A program made the position numbers and the translations under genes. Under the pieces are notes generated by a model. The model was not told where the DNA came from. It ran no database searches and saw nothing but the letters and a program-made list of their open reading frames with translations. Positions 16,486-25,446 of a DNA stretch of 42,070 nucleotides are shown in pieces (position 1 is the stretch's first letter; the number at the start of each line of letters is the position of its first letter). Source of the stretch: UBA5972 sp002430125 (lineage in GTDB: Bacteria > Pseudomonadota > Alphaproteobacteria > Rhodobacterales > Rhodobacteraceae); assembly GCA_937892915.1 (NCBI GenBank), contig CALBIC010000135.1, positions 1-42,070 on the forward strand, given 5' to 3'.

Positions 16486-17105
16486 TCGAAACGCTGCTGG
16501 CCATGGACCCGATCACGATTGCCACCTTCATAGGCGCGGGCGTGCTTTTGAACCTGACGCCGGGGGCTGACGTGGTTTTCGCCTCGGCCTGCGGTATATC
16601 CGGTGGGTGGCGCGCAGGCGTATCGGCAGCATTTGGCATCAGCATTGGCAGCCTGTTTCACATTGCATTGGCCGCAATTGGTGTGTCGGCATTGGCTTTG
16701 ACCATTCCGCATGCTTACGATGCGATCCGGTATTTGGGGGCCGCTTATCTGGCTTATCTGGCGTTTAAAAGCTGGATAGCCAGCACCGATTTGTCACAAG
16801 GGCGTGGGGTTTCGGGGCTTGGCCGCGCCGTGGCACGCGGATTTTTGACAAGCGCGCTTAACCCCAAAGTCGCGCTGTTCATTCTGGCGTTCCTGCCGCA
16901 ATTTACCGATCCCGCGATTGGCCCTGTGTGGCAACAAATCCTGATCCTTGGGGTTATGTTCAGCACAACCGGCATAATCATCACGTCGGCTTATGGTGTG
17001 GCGGCAGGAATTTTCGGCAACGTCCTGCGTGCCCGCATGGGCTTGATGAACAAACTTACAGCACTGGTTTTTGGCGGGCTTGCGGCCCGTCTGGTTTTGG
17101 ACTGA
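16482..17105 (+). CDS. LysE family translocator (amino acid/amine exporter)
   Basis: A 207-aa inner-membrane protein of the LysE/RhtB superfamily, which exports amino acids or related small molecules. It is strongly hydrophobic with about six membrane segments. The N-terminal motif LNLTPGADVVFASACG, followed by GWRAGVSAAFGISIG, is the family signature, and FLTSALNPKVALFILAFLPQF is the second conserved block. It is coupled to the GFA genes upstream and lies 10 bp before the first GcvT-fused dehydrogenase. The substrate could be a product or overflow metabolite of the downstream pathway, such as glycine, sarcosine or homoserine-like compounds; this is inference. Confidence 0.9.
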   Translation: MIETLLAMDPITIATFIGAGVLLNLTPGADVVFASACGISGGWRAGVSAAFGISIGSLFHIALAAIGVSALALTIPHAYDAIRYLGAAYLAYLAFKSWIASTDLSQGRGVSGLGRAVARGFLTSALNPKVALFILAFLPQFTDPAIGPVWQQILILGVMFSTTGIIITSAYGVAAGIFGNVLRARMGLMNKLTALVFGGLAARLVLD

Positions 17106-17115
17106 AGAGGTAAAA

Positions 17116-19563
17116 ATGTCAGATTTTCCAACGACAGCGCGGGTCGTCATCATCGGGGGCGGGGTTATCGGCACCTCGTCGCTTTATCATCTGGCCAAGG
17201 CTGGCTGGACCGATTGCGTTCTGCTGGAAAAGAACGAACTGACCGCTGGCAGTACGTGGCACGCGGCCGGCAATGTGCCGACATTTTCGACAAGCTGGTC
17301 GATCATGAACATGCAGCGCTATTCAACCGAGCTTTATTCCGGGTTGGGGGCTGCCGTTGATTATCCGATGAACTATCACGTCACCGGGTCGATCCGTTTG
17401 GCACATTCCAAGGAACGGATGCAAGAATTTCAGCGGGCCAAGGGCATGGGGCTGCATCAGGGCATGAACCTTGAAATCCTGTCACCCGTAGAGACCAAGG
17501 ACCGCTATCCCTTCCTTGAAACCCACGATCTGCAAGGCGCGCTTTTTGACCCGGCAGATGGGGATATTGACCCGGCGCAGTTGACCCAGGCCTTGGCCAA
17601 GGGTGCGCGCGATATGGGTGCGAAAATCATGCGATTTTGCCCGGCAACCGGCGTCAGCCGTGAAAACGGCGAATGGATCGTGCATACTGAAAAGGGCGAT
17701 ATCCGCTGCGAATTTGTGGTCAACGCTGCGGGTTACTATGCCCAACGGGTTGGCGAATGGTTCAAGCCCTACGGCGGGCGCACTGTACCGATGATGGTTA
17801 TGAGCCATCAATATTTGCTGACCGACGAGATCCCCGAGATCGAAGCCTGGTGCAAAGAGACCGGCAAAACCAAGCTGCCGCTGCTGCGCGATGTCGACAG
17901 CTCGTATTATCTGCGGCAGGAAAAATTCGGCCTGAACCTTGGTCCCTACGAAGGCAATTGCAAGGCCCATTGGGTCACGCCTGACGATCCGATGCCCGAC
18001 GATTTCAGCTTTCAATTATACCCCGACGATCTGGAGCGGATCGAGTGGCATATCGAAGACGCTATGGCGCGGGTTCCGTTGCTGGGCAAAGCCGGGATTT
18101 CCAAGGTCATCAACGGCCCGATCCCTTACGCGCCCGACGGCAACCCGCTGGTTGGCCCGATGCCCGGCGTACCCAATGCGTTTGAGGCTTGCGTCTTTAC
18201 CTTTGGTATCGCCCAAGGTGGCGGGGCTGGTAAGGTTCTGGCCGAATGGATCACCGAAGGCGTGACCGAATGGGATATGTGGTCGTGCGATCCGCGCCGC
18301 TATACAGATTACACCGATCAGCAATACTGTATCGACAACGGTAAACAGGTTTACGGCCACGAATACGCGATGCATTTCCCTTGGCACCGCTGGCCGGCTG
18401 GCAGTGACCGCAAGCATTCCCCGATCCATGCCGAAGTCGTCAAAGCAGGCGGCCAGATGGGCGCTTTTAACGGCTGGGAACGAGCCAATTGGTTCGCGCA
18501 AGATGGTGACGATACGTCCGAGGCAAGCACCCAGACATGGGCGCGGCAAGGCCCGTGGGCGGATCGTATCCGGCAGGAATGCGAAGCCGTACGCGACGGC
18601 GTTGGGGTTCTGGACCTGCCGGGGTTTGCCCGCTTTAACCTGACCGGCCACGGGGCGGCCGATTGGCTGCGCACGATGATTTCCGGCGGCTTACCACGGG
18701 TCGGGCGGATGAACCTTGCCTATTTTCCGGACAAGCGCGGCCGGATATTGACCGAAATGTCAGTGATGCATCATTCGGCCGATTTCTTCACTTTGATCAC
18801 CGCAGGCACCGCCCAATGGCATGATTTCGAGCATCTGAAAAACCACCTGCCCGAAGGTCTGCACCTGACCGATCACACCAGGGATTTTGATACGCTGATT
18901 GTCACCGGCCCGAAATCCCGTGATCTGCTGGCCAGTATGACGGATGCCGATCTGACCCTGCCGTGGCTGTCGATCCAACGCGCCCATATCGGGCTGCATG
19001 AATGCGCGCTGGCGCGGGTTTCTTTTGCGGGCGAACTGGGTTGGGAGATCCATGCCCATAACGAACATGTCGCGCCGATCTATCACAAACTGATCGAAGG
19101 CGGGGCCAAGCCGTTTGGCATGTGGGCGCTGAATTCATTGCGGCTGGAAAAAGGGTATCGTGCGTGGAAGGGTGATCTTTCAACCGATTATTCGCTGTTG
19201 GAAGGCGGGCTTGACCGGTTTGTAAAGCTTGACAAGGAACAGGATTTCCCCGGCAAAGCGGCTTTGATGGCGGAAAAACAGCGCGGCGTGTCAAAACGGT
19301 TTGTCACCCTGCTGGTCGAGGCCCGGGATTGCGACGCGCCCTACATGTCAACCCTTTGGTACGACGGAAAAGTGGTTGGCGAAACTACGTCAGGCGGTTG
19401 GGGTTATCGGGTGAATGCCTCGATTGCCTTAGGGATGCTCAGGGCTGATCTGGCGGTGCCGGGCACAGTAATCGAGGTGGAAATTTACGGGACCCGCTGC
19501 CGCGCCGTGGTGCAGGAAGACAAGCCGTTATGGGATGCAGATAACGAACGCATACGGGCATAG
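17116..19563 (+). CDS. GcvT family FAD-dependent oxidoreductase (dimethylglycine/sarcosine dehydrogenase-like), paralogue 1
   Basis: An 815-aa two-part enzyme. The N-terminal DAO-type flavoprotein domain (about residues 1-390) has the nucleotide motif VVIIGGGVIGTSS and GSTWHAAG, where His49 matches the histidine that carries covalent FAD in dimethylglycine and sarcosine dehydrogenases. The C-terminal half (about 430-815) is a GcvT/aminomethyltransferase-type folate domain that can capture the released C1 unit as methylene-tetrahydrofolate. GAAGAGG precedes ATG 17116; an upstream in-frame start at 17071 would overlap the exporter gene. The exact amine is not determinable. After the conserved His it diverges from paralogue 2 (AAGNVPTFSTS against AAGLIGQLRAS), suggesting different substrates. 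Confidence 0.92.
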   Translation: MSDFPTTARVVIIGGGVIGTSSLYHLAKAGWTDCVLLEKNELTAGSTWHAAGNVPTFSTSWSIMNMQRYSTELYSGLGAAVDYPMNYHVTGSIRLAHSKERMQEFQRAKGMGLHQGMNLEILSPVETKDRYPFLETHDLQGALFDPADGDIDPAQLTQALAKGARDMGAKIMRFCPATGVSRENGEWIVHTEKGDIRCEFVVNAAGYYAQRVGEWFKPYGGRTVPMMVMSHQYLLTDEIPEIEAWCKETGKTKLPLLRDVDSSYYLRQEKFGLNLGPYEGNCKAHWVTPDDPMPDDFSFQLYPDDLERIEWHIEDAMARVPLLGKAGISKVINGPIPYAPDGNPLVGPMPGVPNAFEACVFTFGIAQGGGAGKVLAEWITEGVTEWDMWSCDPRRYTDYTDQQYCIDNGKQVYGHEYAMHFPWHRWPAGSDRKHSPIHAEVVKAGGQMGAFNGWERANWFAQDGDDTSEASTQTWARQGPWADRIRQECEAVRDGVGVLDLPGFARFNLTGHGAADWLRTMISGGLPRVGRMNLAYFPDKRGRILTEMSVMHHSADFFTLITAGTAQWHDFEHLKNHLPEGLHLTDHTRDFDTLIVTGPKSRDLLASMTDADLTLPWLSIQRAHIGLHECALARVSFAGELGWEIHAHNEHVAPIYHKLIEGGAKPFGMWALNSLRLEKGYRAWKGDLSTDYSLLEGGLDRFVKLDKEQDFPGKAALMAEKQRGVSKRFVTLLVEARDCDAPYMSTLWYDGKVVGETTSGGWGYRVNASIALGMLRADLAVPGTVIEVEIYGTRCRAVVQEDKPLWDADNERIRA

Positions 19564-19570
19564 GAACGCA

Positions 19571-19630
19571 GCCCCGGACCTGCTCCGGGGCCTGTTGGCT
19601 GAGGATGAGGTCCCGGAGCAAGTCCGGGAC
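19571..19630. repeat. Pair of inverted near-identical palindromes between genes
   Basis: Two 21-bp hairpins with 8-bp perfect arms and 5-bp loops lie at 19571-19591 (arms GCCCCGGA/TCCGGGGC) and 19610-19630 (arms GTCCCGGA/TCCGGGAC), 18 bp apart. The second is an inverted near-copy of the first, matching 17 of 21 bases. They fill most of the 84-bp gap between the dehydrogenase and homocysteine methyltransferase genes. They may stabilise the upstream mRNA 3' end or attenuate transcription; no U-run follows. Confidence 0.75.
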
Positions 19631-19647
19631 AAAAAAGGGAAAATACG

Positions 19648-20544
19648 ATGAGCAAGATCACTTTACTTGACGGCGGCATGGGGCAAGAAATTGTCAAACG
19701 CTCGGGCGACCGGCCAACGCCGCTTTGGTCAACACAAGCAATGATCGACCACCCCGGCATAGTCGAGGCGGTGCACCGCGATTACTTTGGCGCGGGCGCC
19801 ACAATCGCCACGACCAACACCTATGCCATTCACCGCGACCGGCTGGCCAAACACGGTATGGAAGGCCAGTTCGCGGCGCTGATGACAGCCGCCCTTACTG
19901 AAGCCCGGGCTGCAAAAGACGCGCATCGCTCTGGCCGTATTGCCGGGTCGATTGGCCCGCTTGGCGCGTCATACCGTCCGGACCTGACACCGGAATTTGA
20001 CAAGGCACGCTTGTTGTTTGCCGAAGTTGCAGAAATGCTGGCCCCGCATGTCGATCTGATCATTTGCGAAACCGTAGCCTCGGTTGGCCATGCCCGCGCT
20101 GCCCTCGCTGGGTGTGCTGACAGCGGCCGCCCAGTCTGGCTGGCGGTAACTGTATCCGATGACGACGGTAGCAAACTGCGCTCGGGCGAAGGCGTTGGCG
20201 CATTGTTGGCCGTGGTGCAGGAATTCCGCCCCGAGGCAATACTGGTCAATTGCTCGGTCCCCGAAGCCATGGAAGCGGCCCTTGAAATCGTGCGCGGTTT
20301 TGGCCTGCCTTTCGGGGCATATGCCAACGGCTTTACCGGGATTTCCGACAGTTTCCTGAAAGATGCGCCAACGGTTGATGCGCTTGAGGCCCGAACTGAT
20401 CTCAGCCCGACAATCTATGCCGATTTCGCCCTGCGCTGGGTTGGCATGGGGGCGACAATCATCGGCGGTTGCTGTGAAACCGGCCCTGCGCATATCGCTG
20501 AAATTGCCCGGCGGCTTGGTCGTTCAGGGTTTGAAATTGCTTGA
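19648..20544 (+). CDS. Homocysteine S-methyltransferase family protein
   Basis: Zinc-dependent methyltransferase of the BHMT/MetH-N-terminal/MmuM superfamily, 298 aa. It opens with ITLLDGGMGQE (the family D-G-x-x-G motif). The zinc-binding cysteines are visible as Cys202 in LVNCS and Cys275-Cys276 in GGCCETGP. Family members move a methyl group from betaine, S-methylmethionine or a similar donor to homocysteine. Between two dimethylglycine-dehydrogenase-like genes, a betaine-type or other methylated amine donor is the most economical guess. GGGAA precedes ATG 19648. It is followed 6 bp later by the MDR gene. Confidence 0.92.
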   Translation: MSKITLLDGGMGQEIVKRSGDRPTPLWSTQAMIDHPGIVEAVHRDYFGAGATIATTNTYAIHRDRLAKHGMEGQFAALMTAALTEARAAKDAHRSGRIAGSIGPLGASYRPDLTPEFDKARLLFAEVAEMLAPHVDLIICETVASVGHARAALAGCADSGRPVWLAVTVSDDDGSKLRSGEGVGALLAVVQEFRPEAILVNCSVPEAMEAALEIVRGFGLPFGAYANGFTGISDSFLKDAPTVDALEARTDLSPTIYADFALRWVGMGATIIGGCCETGPAHIAEIARRLGRSGFEIA

Positions 20545-20550
20545 GCGAAA

Positions 20551-21612
20551 ATGAGTATTTTTGAAACCATGATGGGTGTGCAACTGGTCGGACATGGCGG
20601 TCCAGAGATGCTGGTTTGGAATCAGGCGATTCCGATGCCGGTCCCCGGGCCAGGCGAGGCGCTGATGCGCGTCCTGGCAGCCGGGGTGAACAACACCGAT
20701 ATCAACACACGGATCGGGTGGTATTCTAAACAAGTGTCCGGGCCGACCGAGGCTGTTAAGGCAGGGGAAAACGTCGAAAATGGCGGCTGGGCCGGGGCGT
20801 TGCAGTTCCCGCTTATTCAGGGTGGTGACATGTGCGGCGAAGTGGTCGCGCTTGGCGAAGGTGTCAGTGATATCCGCATTGGCAGCCGCGTGATTTGCGC
20901 CTGTTGTCAACCGGTTCCGACGACAGATGAACCGGTCAAGATCAACGTGATCGGTTCCGAATATGACGGGGCATTTGCCGAATATTGCGTCGTGCCAGCG
21001 GATCAGTTGTTCGACGTGAGCGCTTCGCCTTTGTCCGACATCGAAATTGGTGCCATGCCATGTGCTTTTGGTACGGCGATGGGATTGCTGATGCGGGCGG
21101 GTGTTGTGGCGGGTGACAGAGTTCTGGTGACCGGAGCGTCTGGCGGGGTTGGGATGGCTGCGGTGATGATCGCTAAACTTAAAGGCGCTGTGGTGACGGG
21201 CGTCAGTTCAGCAGCCAAGGCCGAGAGTGTTCGCGAAGCAGGTGCCGACGATGTGATCGGTCGAACCGATAAACCGGACATGCAGGGCTATTCAGTTGTC
21301 ATCGACCTTGTCGGTGGCGACGGTTGGGGCGCGCTGATTGATGCCTTGAAACCCGGTGGATGCTACGCGGTCGCAGGTGCGATAGGCGGGCCGATTGTTA
21401 CGGCGGATCTGCGCACGATTTACCTGAATGACCTTTCGATATTTGGTTGTACCTATCAGTCACGAGAGGTGTTCGGCGCGCTGGTCGATCTGATTAACGC
21501 AGGCAGTCTGCGCCCGCTGGTCTCAAAAACTTATCCGTTGCGGGATATCGCTGTGGCGCAGGCGGATTTCGTCTCGAAGCGCTATCCTGGAAAACTTGTC
21601 CTCATACCTTGA
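20551..21612 (+). CDS. MDR superfamily zinc-binding-type alcohol dehydrogenase / quinone oxidoreductase-like
   Basis: A 353-aa medium-chain dehydrogenase/reductase. The N-terminal GroES-like domain carries GVNNTDINTRIGWY; the Rossmann domain has GASGGVG at residues 195-201. The usual catalytic-zinc cysteine near residue 45 is not evident, so it is more like the quinone-oxidoreductase or zinc-free branch than classical alcohol dehydrogenase, although the CACC stretch near residues 113-116 is notable. It lies between the homocysteine methyltransferase (6 bp upstream) and the second GcvT-fused dehydrogenase (14 bp downstream), so it is part of the same operon. The substrate is unknown. Confidence 0.88.
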   Translation: MSIFETMMGVQLVGHGGPEMLVWNQAIPMPVPGPGEALMRVLAAGVNNTDINTRIGWYSKQVSGPTEAVKAGENVENGGWAGALQFPLIQGGDMCGEVVALGEGVSDIRIGSRVICACCQPVPTTDEPVKINVIGSEYDGAFAEYCVVPADQLFDVSASPLSDIEIGAMPCAFGTAMGLLMRAGVVAGDRVLVTGASGGVGMAAVMIAKLKGAVVTGVSSAAKAESVREAGADDVIGRTDKPDMQGYSVVIDLVGGDGWGALIDALKPGGCYAVAGAIGGPIVTADLRTIYLNDLSIFGCTYQSREVFGALVDLINAGSLRPLVSKTYPLRDIAVAQADFVSKRYPGKLVLIP

Positions 21613-21626
21613 TTGGGAATTTCTGA

Positions 21627-24068
21627 ATGTCTCTTCCTTCCAAAGCACGTGCAGTCATAATCGGTGGTGGCGTCATTGGCTGCTCGGTGGCCTATCACCT
21701 GACCAAACTCGGTTGGAAAGACGTGGTTCTGCTGGAGCGTAAGCAATTGACCAGCGGCACGACTTGGCACGCCGCTGGGTTGATCGGGCAATTACGGGCC
21801 AGCGCCAACATGACCAAACTGGCGAAATATTCCGCCGATCTTTACCGCGGGCTAGAGGCCGAAACCGGTGTGGCCACTGGCACGCGCACTGTCGGGTCGG
21901 TTTCCGTTGCGCTGACGAATGAACGGCGCGAGGAATTGTTCCGCTCGGCCGCTATGGCGCGGGCTTTTGGGGTTCCGGCCGAGGAAATGTCGCCAGCCGA
22001 AGTCAAAGAGAAGTATGCACACCTGAATATCGACGGGGTAAAGGCTGGCGTTTGGCTGCCAACAGACGGGCAGGGCGATCCGGCGAATATTGCGCTGGCC
22101 TTGGCCAAAGGTGCGCGTAATCGCGGGGCCGTGGTGGCCGAACGGGTGCTTGTCACCGGCGTGACGGTCCAAGACCGCACCGCCAAAGGCGTGACATGGG
22201 AAAGTGACGGCGAGACTGGCTTTATCGAGGCGGATCATGTGATCAATTGCGGCGGTATGTGGGGCCATGCGGTTGGCAAGTTGGCCGGAGTGAATGTGCC
22301 GCTGCATGCCTGCGAACACTTCTATATCGTGACCGAGCCGATCCCGGGCTTGACCCAAATGCCGGTGCTGCGGGTGCCGGATGAATGCGCCTATTACAAA
22401 GAAGACGCAGGCAAATATCTGCTTGGCGCGTTCGAGCCTGTTTCTAAGCCCTGGGGCATGAACGGTATTCCGGCGGATTTTGAATTCGACCAGTTGCCCG
22501 AAGATTTCGACCACTTCGAGCCGATCTTAGAGCGTGCCGTCAACCGCCTGCCGATGCTGGCGACAGCAGGCATTCACACGTTTTTCAACGGGCCGGAAAG
22601 TTTTACACCGGATGATGCCTATAACCTTGGTCAGTCGCTTGAGGTGGATAATTTCTGGGTGGCCGCCGGGTTTAACTCGATCGGCATTCAGTCGGCTGGT
22701 GGGGCCGGTATGGCCTTGGCGCAGTGGATGGACGATGGCCAACGGCCGTTTGATCTGGGCGATGTCGATGTGGCACGCAATCAACCGTTTCAGGGCAACA
22801 AGACCTATCTGTTTGAACGGTCCAAAGAAACACTGGGCCTGCTCTACGCCGACCATTTCCCGTACCGCCAAAAGGCCACGGCGCGCGGCGTAAGGCGCAC
22901 ACCGTTCCACCAGCACTTGCTGGATCGAGGGGCTGTGATGGGCGAGATCATGGGCTGGGAGCGCGCCAATTGGTTCGCCAATCCGGGTCAGGAACGCGAA
23001 TATCGTTATAGCTGGAAACGCCAGAACTGGTTTGAAAATTCCGCCGCCGAACATAATGCGGTCCGAACGAATGTCGGCATGTACGATATGTCGTCGTTTG
23101 GCAAACTGCGCGTTGAAGGCCCGGATGCCGAGGTGTTTCTGAATTACATTTGCGGTGCGGACATGTCGGTGCCTGCGGGCAAGATCGTCTATACCCAGTT
23201 CCTCAATTCCCGCGGCGGGATCGAGGCGGATGTCACCGTCACAAGATTAAGCGAACGCGAATATCTGGTGGTAACACCGGCCGCGACCCGTCTGGCGGAT
23301 CAAACATGGATGCAACGCCATCTTGGCGAACGGCGTGTGGTCATTACCGATGTGACAGCAGGCGAGGGAGTGCTGGCAGTGATGGGGCCAAATGCACGCG
23401 CCTTGATGCAAAAAGTCAGCCCGAACGATTTCTCCAACGCGGCCAATCCGTTTGGCACCGCGCAAAACATTGAAATCGGCATGGGATTAGCCCGAGTGCA
23501 CCGGGTGTCATATGTCGGCGAGCTTGGCTGGGAGATTTACATCTCAGCCGACATGGCCGGGCACGTTTTTGAAACGCTGTTTGAAGCCGGTGCCGATATG
23601 GGTTTGAAACTGTGCGGCATGCATATGATGGATAGTTGCCGCGCTGAAAAAGCATTCCGGCATTTTGGCCATGACATTACCTGTGAAGATCATGTGCTCG
23701 AGGCCGGTCTGGGCTTTGCGGTGAAAACCGACAAGCCGGATTTCATCGGCAGGCAGGCGGTTTTGGATAAGCGTGAGACGGGGCTGGATAAACGTTTCGT
23801 GCAGTTTCTGCTGCAAGACCCCGAACCGCTTTTGTACCACAACGAACCGCTGATCCGGGATGGCGAGATTGTCAGCTATCTTTCGTCGGGCGCATACGGT
23901 CACCACCTTGGCGGCGCCATCGGAATGGGCTATGTGCCGTGCAAGGGCGAAAGCGTGGCGGATGTGCTGGCGTCAAGTTACGAGATTGACGTGTCCGGCG
24001 TCAGGGTCAAAACCACAGCGTCGCTGGCACCGTTATACGACCCAAAGGCCGAACGGGTGAAAGTTTAA
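21627..24068 (+). CDS. GcvT family FAD-dependent oxidoreductase (dimethylglycine/sarcosine dehydrogenase-like), paralogue 2
   Basis: An 813-aa homologue of the gene at 17116 with the same plan: DAO-type FAD domain (AVIIGGGVIGCS near the N-terminus; GTTWHAAGL with His48 at the covalent-FAD position), a linker, and a GcvT/folate-binding C-terminal half including SYVGELGWEIYISADM and RAEKAFRHFGHDIT. The AAGLIGQLRAS version is the commoner form in dimethylglycine/sarcosine dehydrogenase families. Expected reaction: oxidative N-demethylation with the C1 unit passed to tetrahydrofolate. It is the last gene of the co-directional run starting at 14722 and is followed by a hairpin-rich intergenic element. 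Confidence 0.92.
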   Translation: MSLPSKARAVIIGGGVIGCSVAYHLTKLGWKDVVLLERKQLTSGTTWHAAGLIGQLRASANMTKLAKYSADLYRGLEAETGVATGTRTVGSVSVALTNERREELFRSAAMARAFGVPAEEMSPAEVKEKYAHLNIDGVKAGVWLPTDGQGDPANIALALAKGARNRGAVVAERVLVTGVTVQDRTAKGVTWESDGETGFIEADHVINCGGMWGHAVGKLAGVNVPLHACEHFYIVTEPIPGLTQMPVLRVPDECAYYKEDAGKYLLGAFEPVSKPWGMNGIPADFEFDQLPEDFDHFEPILERAVNRLPMLATAGIHTFFNGPESFTPDDAYNLGQSLEVDNFWVAAGFNSIGIQSAGGAGMALAQWMDDGQRPFDLGDVDVARNQPFQGNKTYLFERSKETLGLLYADHFPYRQKATARGVRRTPFHQHLLDRGAVMGEIMGWERANWFANPGQEREYRYSWKRQNWFENSAAEHNAVRTNVGMYDMSSFGKLRVEGPDAEVFLNYICGADMSVPAGKIVYTQFLNSRGGIEADVTVTRLSEREYLVVTPAATRLADQTWMQRHLGERRVVITDVTAGEGVLAVMGPNARALMQKVSPNDFSNAANPFGTAQNIEIGMGLARVHRVSYVGELGWEIYISADMAGHVFETLFEAGADMGLKLCGMHMMDSCRAEKAFRHFGHDITCEDHVLEAGLGFAVKTDKPDFIGRQAVLDKRETGLDKRFVQFLLQDPEPLLYHNEPLIRDGEIVSYLSSGAYGHHLGGAIGMGYVPCKGESVADVLASSYEIDVSGVRVKTTASLAPLYDPKAERVKV

Positions 24069-24180
24069 CGGAGCTCTCCCGTCCAAGGCCGACCTTTGGT
24101 CGCCTTAGTTGGGCCGGGCAGTTTTGAAAACAAAACTGAAGGGTCGCAGGCCAAGCCTGCGATATAGGATGAATATTTGA
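24069..24180. repeat. Hairpin-rich intergenic element, partial copy
   Basis: Three consecutive hairpins fill this gap: 24085-24106 (arms AAGGCCGACC/GGTCGCCTT with one bulge), 24119-24138 (CAGTTTT/AAAACTG) and 24144-24162 (TCGCAGGC/GCCTGCGA). It shares with the elements at 34150 and 38838 a GGAGCTCTCCCG-like block, GTTGGGCCGGGC, and a GAATATTTGAAAAA end, but lacks their left half. The right end supplies the AGGATGA ribosome site and the TTG used by the downstream gene. The hairpins may also end transcription of the operon upstream. Confidence 0.65.
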
Positions 24181-24857
24181 AAAACGATGAAGACGACGTG
24201 CGCGCGCATGTTTTGGTTGATTACAGCCCTCCCGACGGGCCACTTGAGGTAATTTTTCGCAATCTCAAGCTGTTGGTTGTGAATAAGCCTTCTGGGCTTT
24301 TGTCGGTGCCCGGCAAGGGTGAACATCTGGCTGATTGCCTTGAGACACGCGTGAAAGCCGCCTATCCCGGCGCGTTGCTGGTGCATCGTCTTGATCGCGA
24401 TACATCGGGCGTCATGGTGTTTGCCCGCAAACCGTCCATTCAGCGGCACATAAATTTGCAGTTTGAAAAGCGGTTGGTCGAGAAAACCTATATCGCCGAT
24501 GTCTGGGGCGACGTTGCTGGCGAGGAAGGCGAGATTGATTTGCCGATTGTCATCGATTGGCCAAACCGGCCCTTGCACAAGATTTGCCATGAAACCGGCA
24601 AACCGTCGGTCACGCGCTGGCAGGTGATCGGGCGCAGCGAAGGGCGCACACGGGTTCGACTGTTTCCCAAGACCGGCCGCAGCCACCAGTTGCGGGTGCA
24701 CATGCTGTCCATGGGGCATCCTATTCTGGGCGATGCGTTTTACGCCCACGAGGCCGCCCTTGCCGCCGCCTCGCGGTTGCATCTGCATGCCGAAACACTG
24801 GCATTTCACGATCTTGACGGGGTGCGTCGCCAATATGACTGCCCTTGCCCGTTCTGA
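24177..24857 (+). CDS. RluA family pseudouridine synthase
   Basis: A 226-aa RNA pseudouridine synthase of the RluA family, without an S4 domain. The catalytic motif is HRLDRDTSG with nucleophile Asp73; KPSGLLSVPG upstream and RLFPKTGRSHQLRVHMLSMGHPILGD downstream are further family blocks. The absence of the S4 domain and the size recall RluA (23S rRNA/tRNA) more than RluC or RluD; the target uridine cannot be fixed. The start is taken as TTG 24177, preceded by AGGATGA; GTG 24198 is an alternative. The TTG lies in the end of a dispersed palindromic element. Confidence 0.9.
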   Translation: MKNDEDDVRAHVLVDYSPPDGPLEVIFRNLKLLVVNKPSGLLSVPGKGEHLADCLETRVKAAYPGALLVHRLDRDTSGVMVFARKPSIQRHINLQFEKRLVEKTYIADVWGDVAGEEGEIDLPIVIDWPNRPLHKICHETGKPSVTRWQVIGRSEGRTRVRLFPKTGRSHQLRVHMLSMGHPILGDAFYAHEAALAAASRLHLHAETLAFHDLDGVRRQYDCPCPF

Positions 24858-24896
24858 TCTCTTGCGGTTAGGCTGACCGAAACAACGGAGGCCGCA

Positions 24897-25388
24897 ATGA
24901 CCACAGACCTGCCAGACACCATAACCCAGACCATCGGCGTTCTAACCCGACGCGAAACCGAGGCGCGGATTTTGGCGCCGGTGATCGACGCCTTGGGCAA
25001 GGAATTTGGCCGGGAGGCGGTCGTCAACACGGTGCGCGATGTCATCATCGGCCTTGCGCGCGACCAAGGCGCGTCGCTGGCGGCGGAATACGGCAATGGC
25101 ACCGACGCATTTCTGGAAACTCTGGCCTTCTGGACCCAAGGCGGAGCGCTGGAAATCGAGGTGCTGGCGAATTCGGACACCAAGCTTGATTTCAATGTCA
25201 ATCGCTGCCGATACGCGGAAATGTACCGTGCGCTGGGCGTTGCTGATCTGGGCGCGGTTCTGTCGTGCAACCGGGACTATGCGATGGTCGAAGGCTTTAA
25301 CCCAAAGGCCAAACTGACCCGCGACCAGACGATCATGGGCGGGGCAGCCTGCTGCACCTTCCGCTATGACTTTTCCGGTCAAGACTGA
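24897..25388 (+). CDS. L-2-amino-thiazoline-4-carboxylic acid hydrolase family protein
   Basis: A 163-aa protein of the ATC hydrolase family (PF14196). The founding Pseudomonas enzyme opens the ring of 2-amino-thiazoline-4-carboxylate on the way to cysteine; most homologues are untested. The family C-terminal signature is present: NVNRCRYAEMYRALG, AVLSCNRDYAMVEGFNP and a final GGAACCTFRYDF. The N-terminal half is a less conserved helical part. GGAGG precedes ATG 24897. It stands 39 bp after the pseudouridine synthase and 58 bp before the P450. Its substrate here is unknown. Confidence 0.85.
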   Translation: MTTDLPDTITQTIGVLTRRETEARILAPVIDALGKEFGREAVVNTVRDVIIGLARDQGASLAAEYGNGTDAFLETLAFWTQGGALEIEVLANSDTKLDFNVNRCRYAEMYRALGVADLGAVLSCNRDYAMVEGFNPKAKLTRDQTIMGGAACCTFRYDFSGQD

Positions 25389-25446
25389 CGTGCGGTCAGG
25401 CTGGATATCGCGACGGTTGGGCATATAGTTCCGCCAGAGGGATCCA

